Below, piece by piece: positions 1-6,988 of a stretch of 32,713 nucleotides of DNA. Within the stretch, counting starts at the first letter, position 1, and every line of letters begins with the position of its first letter. The notes beneath the pieces are model-generated. The model was not told the origin of the DNA. It made no database searches and saw only the letters and a list, made by a program, of their open reading frames with translations. The translations under genes were made by a program, and so were the position numbers. The stretch is from an uncultured Bacilli bacterium (lineage in GTDB: Bacteria; Bacillota_I; Bacilli_A; RFN20; CAG-826): the NCBI GenBank assembly GCA_934168325.1, contig CAKPNG010000015.1, positions 1 to 32,713 on the forward strand. Direction: 5' to 3'.

Positions 1-65
1 AACATCACTTATATTATATTCGAGGACTTAAATTTTAGAAAAGAGGATATTCGGATTTAAAATTT

Positions 66-137
66 TTATTTGAGCAATTTATCAACTTTTTCAAAATATT
101 CAGTTAAACTATCATTAAAATTTGCTAATATATTCAT
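66..137 (-). CDS. possible 23-residue small protein
   Basis: A short minus-strand reading frame encodes about 23 residues (MNILANFNDS... ending KVDKLLK). It is preceded by a GAGG Shine-Dalgarno 7 nt before the ATG and by a TATAAT hexamer at about 168-173. The combination of -10, SD and ATG is better than chance usually gives in AT-rich DNA. The peptide is acidic/amphipathic and has no recognised family. It could be a real small protein, a leader peptide or the start of a decayed gene. There is no visible -35. Confidence 0.25.
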   Translation of the reverse strand: MNILANFNDSLTEYFEKVDKLLK

Positions 138-206
138 ATAGAGTCCTCTTTTTATTTCTGCAAATTTAATTATAGGGCTCTTTTATTTTTTTATCGACCT
201 ACAAAT

Positions 207-728
207 ATGAAACGCAAACTATCTCCAGTAGGTTATATTGTTAATAATGAAGATGAATTAAAATTATTATCTAAAACTGTTACTGAGATTACTCATAATC
301 ATAAAGAAGGTATTAAAGGAGCAGAAGCTACTTCAATGTGTATTTATTTAGCATTACATAATTATAGTAAAGAAGAAATTAAAGATAGAATTATTAAAGA
401 TTATTATCCTAATATTGCTGATTTAGATTTTAATGATTTAGCTAATAATTATGAATTTGATCCAATATGTCAAAATAGTGTTCCAGAAGCTATATATTGT
501 TTTTTAATTTCTAATAGTTTAGAAGATACTATTAGAAATTGTATAGCTATAGGTGGAGATTGTGATACTACTGGTGCTATAGCTGGTTCAATAGCAGAAG
601 CTTATTATAATAAAGATAAGTTATCTAAATTAGAAGAATATTGTATTAATTATATGATAGATAAAGATATAGTTACTTTTATAAAGAAATTTTATAAAAG
701 TATTAATATAGATAAATTTAATAATTAA
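207..728 (+). pseudogene. C-terminal remnant of an ADP-ribosylglycohydrolase (DraG/ARH-like)
   Basis: The 173 residues match the C-terminal two thirds of the ADP-ribosylglycohydrolase family. Visible marks are LSPVGY at the start, THNHKEGIKGA at about 29-39 and the metal-site motif GGDCDTTGAIAG at about 116-127. Family members of this type are usually about 260-300 residues and begin with a GD-x-x-GS-x-x-E segment and an FTDDT motif, which supply metal ligands. Both are absent. The frame is open upstream only to position 129 and that stretch (rich in Phe and Tyr) does not resemble the family. No Shine-Dalgarno precedes the ATG. The product, if made, would lack half of the dinuclear Mg site, so it is probably inactive. 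The body is otherwise free of stops, so the truncation may be recent. Confidence 0.75.
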
Positions 729-772
729 TTTATATAATATAAATATAAATTGATATATATAAAGGAGATAAT

Positions 773-1294
773 ATGAAAATAACTGCAACTGAATTAATGA
801 AACAATTAAAATTTATTCAAGAAGAAATATCTACGATTCATCAAGATGATAATAATAAGTCTTATGTTTTAGTAGAAAAAGTAACTGATGATAATAATAA
901 ATCTAAATTAGTTCCTTTATATGCTGAAGAATATAATTTCTTAAATAATAGAAATAGAATTAATGATTTATATCTAGAAGAAAGAAAGATAAGAAATTTA
1001 TTATCTATTTTTAATACTAAAACATTAGTAATTGGATATGATTTCAATATTAATGAAGGATTAGTTCGCTTAGCACAATTAAAAGAAGAAATAAAAGTAT
1101 TAACAAATTTAGCTAGAAAAAGTCAATATGAATCAACAACTAATTATCGTAATAATGAAGTTATTATATATAAAGTATCTTATAATATTGATGAAGCTAA
1201 AAATTATTTAAGAAAAGCTCAAAAAGAAATGAGTGCTTTACAAGTAGCAATTGATAAAACTAATCTTAATTCTCAAATAGAAGTAGAAAATTAA
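773..1294 (+). CDS. DIP1984-like small cytoplasmic protein of unknown function
   Basis: This is a 173-residue soluble, charged, largely helical protein with an excellent AAAGGAG Shine-Dalgarno 6 nt before the ATG. The pattern of an N-terminal helix (KITATELMKQLKFIQEEI), a middle segment rich in Asn and Asp, and a C-terminal helix ending ALQVAIDKTNL resembles the DIP1984/septicolysin-annotated family, whose members end with a similar LQ-x-x-N helix. That assignment is from memory of the family pattern and is only moderate. It has no signal peptide or membrane segment. It lies 44 bases after the ADP-ribosylglycohydrolase remnant and has its own start signals. Function is unknown. Confidence 0.7.
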   Translation: MKITATELMKQLKFIQEEISTIHQDDNNKSYVLVEKVTDDNNKSKLVPLYAEEYNFLNNRNRINDLYLEERKIRNLLSIFNTKTLVIGYDFNINEGLVRLAQLKEEIKVLTNLARKSQYESTTNYRNNEVIIYKVSYNIDEAKNYLRKAQKEMSALQVAIDKTNLNSQIEVEN

Positions 1295-1372
1295 TTTTTA
1301 TAATTTTCCGATAAATTTATATAAATTATTGTTTGTATAGTAATCCTATCAACGTGAATATGGTTAAAGAGA

Positions 1373-1462
1373 TAGATTACGTTTAGATTATGTTCATGAC
1401 TTTTATTTATTATGTGAGTTAAAAAGTGGATATAAAAATTTGTCACACTTTATTATGTGAGT
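1373..1462 (+). pseudogene. short coding-like remnant in the 1295-1589 gap
   Basis: One plus frame here reads RDRLRLDYVHDFYLLCELKS followed by GYKNLSHFIM and a stop, with a stop codon just upstream and no start codon. Its composition looks like protein rather than the simple AT-rich reading seen in spacer. I do not recognise the family. The same stretch carries a 13-base direct repeat, TTATTATGTGAGT, at 1407-1419 and 1450-1462. It may be the tail of a decayed gene. The rest of 1295-1589 has no gene that I can see, apart from the hairpin at 1505-1530. Confidence 0.2.
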
Positions 1463-1504
1463 CATCTATTTCACTGATTTATATTGTTAATAAAAACCAA
1501 TTTG

Positions 1505-1530
1505 GTATAGATGGTACGGTTCGTCTATAC
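1505..1530 (-). terminator. hairpin downstream of the toxin-like cassette, possible terminator
   Basis: The arms GTATAGA and TCTATAC pair perfectly and extend through one G-U and one G-C pair around a short loop. Read on the minus strand, the hairpin lies about 60 bases past the stop of the 1590-1835 gene. A T5 tract follows about 9 bases after the stem, inside ACCAAATTGGTTTTT. The T tract is not contiguous with the stem, so the terminator call is tentative. Confidence 0.35.
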
Positions 1531-1589
1531 TTCTAAAAACCTCTTAAAATTTATAAAAACCCTGCAAAATCAATATTAAATCATAGATT

Positions 1590-1835
1590 TTAATAAATAT
1601 CAAAAGCTGAATCAGGGAGTTTTGCGAAAATTTCTTTTAATGTTAGTAATCCAATTTTGATTTTTAAAACATCAGATACTGTTTGAACGTTTATAACTTT
1701 TTTATAGAATTCACAAACCGAAATATATTTTTTATTATTTTCCTCAAAATAAGTAATAGAATACCTGCTACCTAAATAAGTGAACTCTATTTCTCTATTA
1801 CAAGCAATTAAACTTTCTATACATTCTACTCTCAT
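1590..1835 (-). CDS. candidate immunity/partner protein of the upstream toxin-like gene
   Basis: This 81-residue protein starts MRVECIESLIACNREIEF and ends PDSAFDIY. An upstream in-frame ATG at 1850 is less likely, because the strong GGGAGG at 1848-1843 sits 7 nt before the ATG at 1835, overlapping the codons of the longer start. The start overlaps the stop of the upstream gene as ATGA, a classic sign of translational coupling. The sequence is soluble, about half beta-prone (FTYLGSRYSITYFEENNKKYISVCEF), and has no signal or membrane segment. Tight coupling behind a toxin-like gene, small size and an acidic C-terminus suggest an immunity protein. I do not recognise a named family, so this role is inference. 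An alternative is an accessory phage-type protein. Confidence 0.72.
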   Translation of the reverse strand: MRVECIESLIACNREIEFTYLGSRYSITYFEENNKKYISVCEFYKKVINVQTVSDVLKIKIGLLTLKEIFAKLPDSAFDIY

Positions 1836-2272
1836 TGAAAAACCTCCCATTTACCTCTTTTTAATATACCAGATTCGTCCTTTGTCCATCTATGGATATG
1901 AGGGACATATGGATGAGCTTTTGGATTGCCATGACATGTATAATCAATATCCAAATAAGCTTCCCCCTTATTATTATAATATCTTTCGGATACAACATAG
2001 CCACCTATTATTTTTTTAGAGACAGAATTTGGACGACCATTAGATGGAATTTGAACACCACTTCCTGAGATGAAAGTCATCGTTACTTTCTCCACTAAAT
2101 TTGAATTGCGAAAATTATAGCGGTATCTAATATTTTTAATATAGCAATTTAGAATGCCTTTCTTTTGCTTGATTAAACTTTCTTTATTTGTATATTCTCC
2201 GCTTTTTTCACCATTTCCCGCTGGAATATATGGCTGTAGTTTATTTCCGCCACCTTTTTTTAAATCTGACAT
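1832..2272 (-). CDS. His-rich polymorphic-toxin/phage-effector-like protein
   Basis: This 146-residue protein starts at the ATG at 2272, led by AGGAGGTGAT; a GTG at 2284 lies inside the SD and is rejected. The N-terminus has LQPYIPAGNGEKSGEYT (about 12-28), resembling the PAGN-x-x-x-G-x-(W/Y)T stretch that precedes effector domains in phage head proteins and secreted toxins. The C-terminus has RPNSV, ERYYNNKGEAYLDIDYT, HGNPKAHP and VPHIHRW (about 80-129). Conserved-looking acidic and His residues, D108, D110, H114, H120, H125 and H127, would suit a metal-dependent or general acid-base nuclease centre. I recall this DY-x-x-HGNPK-x-H pattern as a C-terminal domain in Firmicutes phage and toxin proteins, but cannot name the Pfam entry with certainty. 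No secretion signal is present, so it is an orphan module. Its G+C-richer codons differ from those of its neighbours, suggesting transfer. Confidence 0.7.
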   Translation of the reverse strand: MSDLKKGGGNKLQPYIPAGNGEKSGEYTNKESLIKQKKGILNCYIKNIRYRYNFRNSNLVEKVTMTFISGSGVQIPSNGRPNSVSKKIIGGYVVSERYYNNKGEAYLDIDYTCHGNPKAHPYVPHIHRWTKDESGILKRGKWEVFQ

Positions 2273-2428
2273 TATATAAATCACCTCCTATTTTTGGCTA
2301 AAAGATTATTAACCATACTAAAAGTTTATGGGCGATTAGGTTTCGGAACTAGATGATGAAAAATAGAACACGCAATTAGCAAAGAATTATAAAAATAATC
2401 AAAAAAGGTTAAACAATTGTTGCATATA

Positions 2429-2466
2429 AGTTATCATATAAATGAATATTAACTTTTTTGATAACT
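2429..2466. promoter_or_regulatory. inverted repeat, candidate XRE operator
   Basis: AGTTATCA at 2429-2436 is perfectly repeated in inverted orientation as TGATAACT at 2459-2466. The pair lies just upstream of the XRE gene, between it and the divergent toxin-like gene. A weak promoter for the regulator (TTAAAC, 17 bases, TATCAT) overlaps the left arm. Two dyad half-sites overlapping a repressor's own promoter is the usual layout for autoregulation. This is inference from position. Confidence 0.45.
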
Positions 2467-2489
2467 AATTATTTACTAAGGAGGAAAAT

Positions 2490-3017
2490 ATGAAAAATTT
2501 TAATGAAAATGAATTAATTGGAAAAAGAATAAAAGAAGTCAGGGAGAAAGCCGGTCTTACTCAAAATAGTTTACATAATGCAACCGGTATTTCTATTACA
2601 CAGATTTCTGCTTATGAAAATGGTAAAAGAAATATTGGCCTTAATTCACTTAAAAAAATAGCAGATGCAACTGGAACCAGCATGGATTTTATTTATAGTG
2701 GAAGCGATGAAGAAAAGCCAATCATTAACGCGCTTAACCAAGGTAAACTTATTATTAATTGTATAACAGCTCTATTTGATAATGATGTAATAACTGTTTC
2801 ATATAAAATAAATGATGATATTTTTGCCCCGGAAGAATTAGAATACAATTATCAAATTGTTTTTTTAAACTATACACGTATTTTAAATGAATATATAAAA
2901 CAACTAATTGATTTTAAAAAGAATAAAGATAATTATCCAAATCCAAATGATTTTAAAAAACAATTGATTGAAGCTGCATCTAAAAGAATTAATCAATGTA
3001 TTGCATCTAAAAACTAA
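2490..3017 (+). CDS. XRE-family transcriptional regulator
   Basis: This is a 175-residue protein with an N-terminal Cro/CI-type helix-turn-helix at about residues 10-68: IGKRIKEVREKAGLTQNSL, then TGISITQISAYENGKRN, then LKKIADATGTSMDFIYSG. The remaining ~105 residues are helical and unrecognised, with no peptidase or membrane segment, and probably mediate dimerisation or ligand binding. AAGGAGG lies 7 nt before the ATG. It is divergent from the toxin-like pair across about 215 bases that hold a candidate dyad operator, so it probably represses itself and perhaps the pair. Codons such as GCC, CCG, GCG and GGC are used here but are rare in neighbouring genes, which agrees with the cassette being acquired. 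Family membership is sure; the targets are not known. Confidence 0.9.
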   Translation: MKNFNENELIGKRIKEVREKAGLTQNSLHNATGISITQISAYENGKRNIGLNSLKKIADATGTSMDFIYSGSDEEKPIINALNQGKLIINCITALFDNDVITVSYKINDDIFAPEELEYNYQIVFLNYTRILNEYIKQLIDFKKNKDNYPNPNDFKKQLIEAASKRINQCIASKN

Positions 3018-3104
3018 ATAATTTTTTGTGAACTCTTTTAGAATTAAATTAAAAAAAGAATAAAATAAGTTACAAAATATAAAAGCTTATTAACTCTTTT
3101 TAGC

Positions 3105-3134
3105 TTGATTATTTTATTAGACAGATGGCATAAT
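3105..3134 (+). promoter_or_regulatory. promoter of the small lipoprotein gene, leaderless type
   Basis: TTGATT at 3105-3110 and CATAAT at 3129-3134 are separated by 18 bases. The -10 ends 6 nt before the ATG at 3141, so transcription should begin at or next to the start codon. No Shine-Dalgarno is present. Confidence 0.5.
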
Positions 3135-3140
3135 AAAAAT

Positions 3141-3692
3141 ATGAAGAAGAAATATTTACCTTTAATTATTTTTATTTTTCCTATACTCCTTTATAGTTGT
3201 GGTTCTTCTTATGGAGCTACTTTAACGATGCTTAATGATTATCAATTTAGTGAGAATGTAAAAGAGATTTATGAATTAAGATTAACTATGAATAAAGATT
3301 ATACTTATGAATATAGTTATAAATTTCCAGAGACTAATGATCAAAAAGAAATCGATATAGAAATTAAAGATAAATGGGAATGTGTATTATCTTTTAATTA
3401 TACTTATACCTTTGATGATTTAGTTTTACTTCATAAAGTAAAACGTACAATGAATGGAGATGTTGGAGTTTATAAACTTAATAATAATTTTAATGAGAAT
3501 AATGTCCAACAATATTTAGTTTTGCATATAAATACTTATTATCTTCGGAATACTAATGAAGTAGTTACTCGTAGTTATTTAGAATCCTTAAGAGGAGAAG
3601 GATATACTGGCAATGATATAAAAGATGGATATATAGATTTTTGGGGTACAAGACTTTATCCACGTGGTAATAAAAACGCTAAATGGCAATAG
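3141..3692 (+). CDS. small lipoprotein of unknown function
   Basis: This is a 183-residue protein with a lipoprotein signal: MKKKYLPLIIFIFPILLYSC, where LYSC is the lipobox and the Cys at about 20 would be lipidated. I chose the ATG at 3141 over an upstream TTG at 3105 because it directly begins the signal peptide and the TTG belongs to the promoter. The mature part is rich in Tyr, Asn and Asp with alternating beta-like segments (YTYEYSYKFPET, FNYTYTFDDLVLLHK) and ends without a second membrane segment. No family is recognised. It is monocistronic, with a -10 just before the ATG and a terminator right after the stop. It is expected to be anchored on the outer face of the cytoplasmic membrane. 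Confidence 0.8.
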   Translation: MKKKYLPLIIFIFPILLYSCGSSYGATLTMLNDYQFSENVKEIYELRLTMNKDYTYEYSYKFPETNDQKEIDIEIKDKWECVLSFNYTYTFDDLVLLHKVKRTMNGDVGVYKLNNNFNENNVQQYLVLHINTYYLRNTNEVVTRSYLESLRGEGYTGNDIKDGYIDFWGTRLYPRGNKNAKWQ

Positions 3693-3714
3693 AGAATATA
3701 ATAATTTCTTTATA

Positions 3715-3741
3715 ATGTCCCGAAAAAGGGATATCGTTTTT
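3715..3741 (+). terminator. intrinsic terminator of the small lipoprotein gene
   Basis: ATGTCCC pairs with GGGATAT (one G-U pair) around the loop GAAAAA, and CG plus T5 follows. It lies 23 bases past the stop of the lipoprotein gene at 3692 on the same strand. Confidence 0.75.
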
Positions 3742-3810
3742 ATTATAATTTAACCCAAGGGAGGGTACCTCGTGTAGTTTTATTTAAATATTTGTCTAAT
3801 AAATTTAAAC

Positions 3811-3840
3811 AAAAAACTCACATCCGTTGATGAATGTGAG
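3811..3840 (-). terminator. intrinsic terminator of the lipoprotein operon
   Basis: On the minus strand, CTCACAT pairs perfectly with ATGTGAG around a 10-base loop and is followed by T6. It lies about 60 bases past the stop of the BspA-type gene, the last gene of the four-gene lipoprotein operon. Confidence 0.8.
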
Positions 3841-3899
3841 CAAAATTTGAAAAAATAGTTAAGAATAGCAGCGTTTTTGTGCTTTTTATATCTCCTTTC

Positions 3900-5597
3900 T
3901 TAAAGATTAATTGTGCCATTGGTACAGTTAATCTTTTTTATATTACTTCCTTCGTAATAACTATAACCATTAGATCCTTCTTTATTAATTAAATTAAATT
4001 CTTCAATAGTACCATTATAATTAATGACTAAAGGAGAAGTTACTCCGTAAAATGTTTCATCAATTTTAGTAACACTAGTAGGTAATTCTATAGAAGCTAA
4101 ACTATTATTAAAAGCAAAACATTGATTATCTAAAATGGTTACTGAACTTGGAATAATATAATTTGTATTTTTAATACCATAAGGATAAGAAATTAACTTT
4201 GTTTTATCTTTAGAAAATAATACGCCATCATTAATAATATAATTATTATTTTCTTCGATAGTAAATGTAGATGCATCTAAATGTAATATTCCATAAAATG
4301 GATTAAAACCAATTGATTTGATTGTCTTAGGAATATTTATTTTATTTATTGAATTACATAAAACAAATGCATAATTTCCAATTGTTTCAATATTACTTAG
4401 ATTTATTGTTTTTAAATTTGAACAAGCAGAAAATGAGCTACTTCCAATACTTTTTAAAGTAGAAGGGAATTCAATATTTATTAAACTTGTTAAATTGCTA
4501 AAAGCTCGATCACCGATTTTAACTAAACCTTCGTTAAATTTAATATCTGATAAATAATCACAATGATAGAAAGCATCATTTCCTATTTCTTTTAAAGAAT
4601 TAGGAAATACTAATTTTCTAATTTTAATACATCCATAAAACGCATTTGAATTAATATATTGGAGATTTTGATTAAAATTAATTGTTTTTAATACTGTATT
4701 TTGCTTAAAAGTATAATCATCAATAGTTATTAAACTACTAGGGAAAGTAAGTTCTTCAATACTATTAACATTATAAAAAGCATATTTTCCTATCTTTTCT
4801 AAAGAATCATTAAAGATTACATTCTTTATAGTTCTATTAGTATATAAAGCATAATCATTAATAAATTTAGTATTAGAATTTATTTTTAATTCACTATTTT
4901 CGTATTTAGATGGGACTGAGATCAATGTAGTTTGATCACTATTATAAAGAATTCCATCAATAGCTTTATAAATTGGATTATTATCAGTAATAAAATAGGT
5001 TAAAGAAGAAGCATTTTTAAATGCACCATCTTCAATATTATTAATATTATTTCCTAATTTAATTCTTTTAATAGAAGTGTTATCAAAAGCAGTTTCTTTA
5101 ATTTTAGTTACTTTATAGCCATTAATTTCTTCAGGAATAATTAAAGGAGAAGGTGTGTTATTTGAAGAATAATTTGTAATATAAGCTTCTTTATTTTCTT
5201 CATTAAATTCAAAAGAAAAATCGTCAATATTAGTTTCAATTAATGAGAACTTTATATCTAATTTATTAATATCTTCATTCAAAATAAATGTATAAAATTG
5301 ACCATCAATTTTAACTTTATCTTCATTATAATTAATTGAATTTATAAAAAAACCTTCAGATTGGGACACTTTTACATTTATTTCAGTACCTTTTTTAAAT
5401 TCATAGCTTTTATTAAATTCTAAATCATCAAATTCATCAAGTAATATTTCATTGCTATATAATTTAATACTTCCGCCCTTATTTCCACTTAATAATAATT
5501 GAATATTTTTGTCATTAGAAAAATCATCTTTCTTATTGGAACAAGAAAATAAAGTTAAACATGATATCGATAAAACAAATAATTTATTTAATTTCAT
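3900..5597 (-). CDS. BspA-type leucine-rich-repeat surface lipoprotein
   Basis: This is a 565-residue protein. Residues 1-20 form a lipoprotein signal with lipobox LFSC. Residues about 30-125 resemble an InlB B/Flg_new repeat (GGSIKLY, GTEINVKVSQSEGFFINSINYN, YTFILNE). From about 140 to the end run BspA-type (LRR_5) repeats of about 23 residues with the pattern I-x-x-x-AF-x-x-C-x-x-L-x-x-I-x-(F/L)-P-x-x-(L/V), for example IGNDAFYHCDYLSDIKF and IGDRAFSNLTSLINIEFPST. Such proteins sit on the cell surface and bind host or matrix partners in other bacteria. The start overlaps the stop of the upstream gene as ATGA and no clear SD is seen, so translation is probably coupled. It is the last gene of the operon. 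Ligand unknown. Confidence 0.93.
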   Translation of the reverse strand: MKLNKLFVLSISCLTLFSCSNKKDDFSNDKNIQLLLSGNKGGSIKLYSNEILLDEFDDLEFNKSYEFKKGTEINVKVSQSEGFFINSINYNEDKVKIDGQFYTFILNEDINKLDIKFSLIETNIDDFSFEFNEENKEAYITNYSSNNTPSPLIIPEEINGYKVTKIKETAFDNTSIKRIKLGNNINNIEDGAFKNASSLTYFITDNNPIYKAIDGILYNSDQTTLISVPSKYENSELKINSNTKFINDYALYTNRTIKNVIFNDSLEKIGKYAFYNVNSIEELTFPSSLITIDDYTFKQNTVLKTINFNQNLQYINSNAFYGCIKIRKLVFPNSLKEIGNDAFYHCDYLSDIKFNEGLVKIGDRAFSNLTSLINIEFPSTLKSIGSSSFSACSNLKTINLSNIETIGNYAFVLCNSINKINIPKTIKSIGFNPFYGILHLDASTFTIEENNNYIINDGVLFSKDKTKLISYPYGIKNTNYIIPSSVTILDNQCFAFNNSLASIELPTSVTKIDETFYGVTSPLVINYNGTIEEFNLINKEGSNGYSYYEGSNIKKINCTNGTINL

Positions 5598-6976
5598 AAC
5601 GTTGCAGGATTAGAAGTATTTCCAATATTAGAAAAACTTAATTTATAATAACCACTTCTAATTTCTCCATCATAATTAAGATAAGAAAAGTATAATTTAA
5701 TATAATCTATATTTTCATTAGCTAATTTAACTTCATATTTAGAAAAATTTAAAGCATCAGCAGTTCTATAAGGAGATAAAGGTATATAAAAACATTTATT
5801 TAAACAATTAGCAGTACCTTCATCGTTAATATATAAACTCTTATCACTAGAATCTAAAGTAAATAAATCACTACTAATTTTACTAATTATAGGTAAATAA
5901 TCTTCATAATAATATTTACCTTGATATAAACTAGGATATTCATCAGTAGTTGATTTATTATAAGTTTTAGATTCACTATCATATTTATATGAATATAATT
6001 TGCCATTATCATCAGCACTTAAATAATAATCAGTTAAAGGATCAGGATTACTTTTAAGTTTATCAGCATAATTATGTACATATATAGATTTTGAATCAAA
6101 ATAGAAATCTTTATAAGTAACACTTACTTTATTAGTAGTTTGTTCAGTAACATTAATTTCAGTAGATAATTTAAAATTATTATTAATTGTTTTAAAAGCT
6201 TTCTCTAATTTAGTATTATTTTTACTCTTAATTGGAGCAATATCATCTACTTTATAACTACCTTCTTTAGATATATTAAATACTGCTTTATTATAAATTT
6301 TATAAAAATAACCAGTAGAAGTATCAGCATAATAAAATGGCTCCATCTCAATATGAAATTCACTAAATTTATCTTTACTTAATCTAAAATAAGCTTCCTT
6401 AACTTTACTAGCAAAACCACTATTTAATGAATAAAGTAGATTATTAGCAATAATTCCAGCTTTAGTAATATCTAATTGATATCTATCATAAGCTTTAAAT
6501 TCTTCATCTTTAACTAAATCTCTTTTTTCAATAATAGAAAAGAAGTTATAAAATCCATTATAAGTAAATGAACTAGAAGATAAATTAATAGAATAATTTC
6601 TATCTACCTTATTTTGGTAATTTAATTCTTTCTTATAAGTTAAACCTTCTTCATCAGCAAAATATAAATAATCTTCAATTACATAAGTTTCACCATCATA
6701 TTCTTGAGTACTTGTTTTAGTATAAGCATCTATACCTTTACTTTGGAAACCTACATTTACATTATATTTATTAATTTCTTCAGTATCTTTAGAAAAATTA
6801 TAACCATGATCACTACCATAACCAGTAGCTGCATATCTAGTTTGAGTAACTTCACCTTTAAGTAAAAATCCGTTTCTTAAATTATTAATATTAGAAGTAA
6901 TTACATCACTACTACCGCAAGAAACTAAAGGTAAAATAGAAGATAATATCGTTAATATTGTAATTTTATTTTTCAT
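5594..6976 (-). CDS. lipoprotein of unknown function, paralogue of the next gene upstream
   Basis: This is a 460-residue protein with lipoprotein signal MKNKITILTILSSILPLVSC (lipobox LVSC). An ATG two codons earlier (6982) is only 3 nt from the AGGAG, so the ATG at 6976, 9 nt from GGAG, is preferred. The mature protein is rich in Tyr, Ser, Asp and Lys and looks all-beta. It shares layout with the 466-residue neighbour: an N-terminal GF-x-(L/I)-x-G start after the Cys, a middle LEKAFKTINNNFKLSTEI matching the neighbour's LQKALNNMVNKNITISRKI, and a late CFYIPL matching CFVPPL. Each protein may also hold two internal copies of one fold, since the GF-x-L segment and the mid segment look alike. 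A large soluble-lipoprotein fold is possible, but no named family is recognised. Confidence 0.85.
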   Translation of the reverse strand: MKNKITILTILSSILPLVSCGSSDVITSNINNLRNGFLLKGEVTQTRYAATGYGSDHGYNFSKDTEEINKYNVNVGFQSKGIDAYTKTSTQEYDGETYVIEDYLYFADEEGLTYKKELNYQNKVDRNYSINLSSSSFTYNGFYNFFSIIEKRDLVKDEEFKAYDRYQLDITKAGIIANNLLYSLNSGFASKVKEAYFRLSKDKFSEFHIEMEPFYYADTSTGYFYKIYNKAVFNISKEGSYKVDDIAPIKSKNNTKLEKAFKTINNNFKLSTEINVTEQTTNKVSVTYKDFYFDSKSIYVHNYADKLKSNPDPLTDYYLSADDNGKLYSYKYDSESKTYNKSTTDEYPSLYQGKYYYEDYLPIISKISSDLFTLDSSDKSLYINDEGTANCLNKCFYIPLSPYRTADALNFSKYEVKLANENIDYIKLYFSYLNYDGEIRSGYYKLSFSNIGNTSNPATL

Positions 6977-6988
6977 CGTCATAATCTC

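Noticed and set aside
862..1047. Minus-strand frame inside the DIP1984-like gene
   Set aside because: It is a shadow of a gene with its own strong SD, and has no start signal itself.
1780..2019. Plus frame across the toxin-like pair
   Set aside because: It overlaps two coupled minus genes with good Shine-Dalgarno sequences and has none itself.
3750..3772. G-rich patch (CCCAAGGGAGGGT) as a third terminator or RBS
   Set aside because: No following start codon fits and the stem would be only three or four pairs without a T tract.
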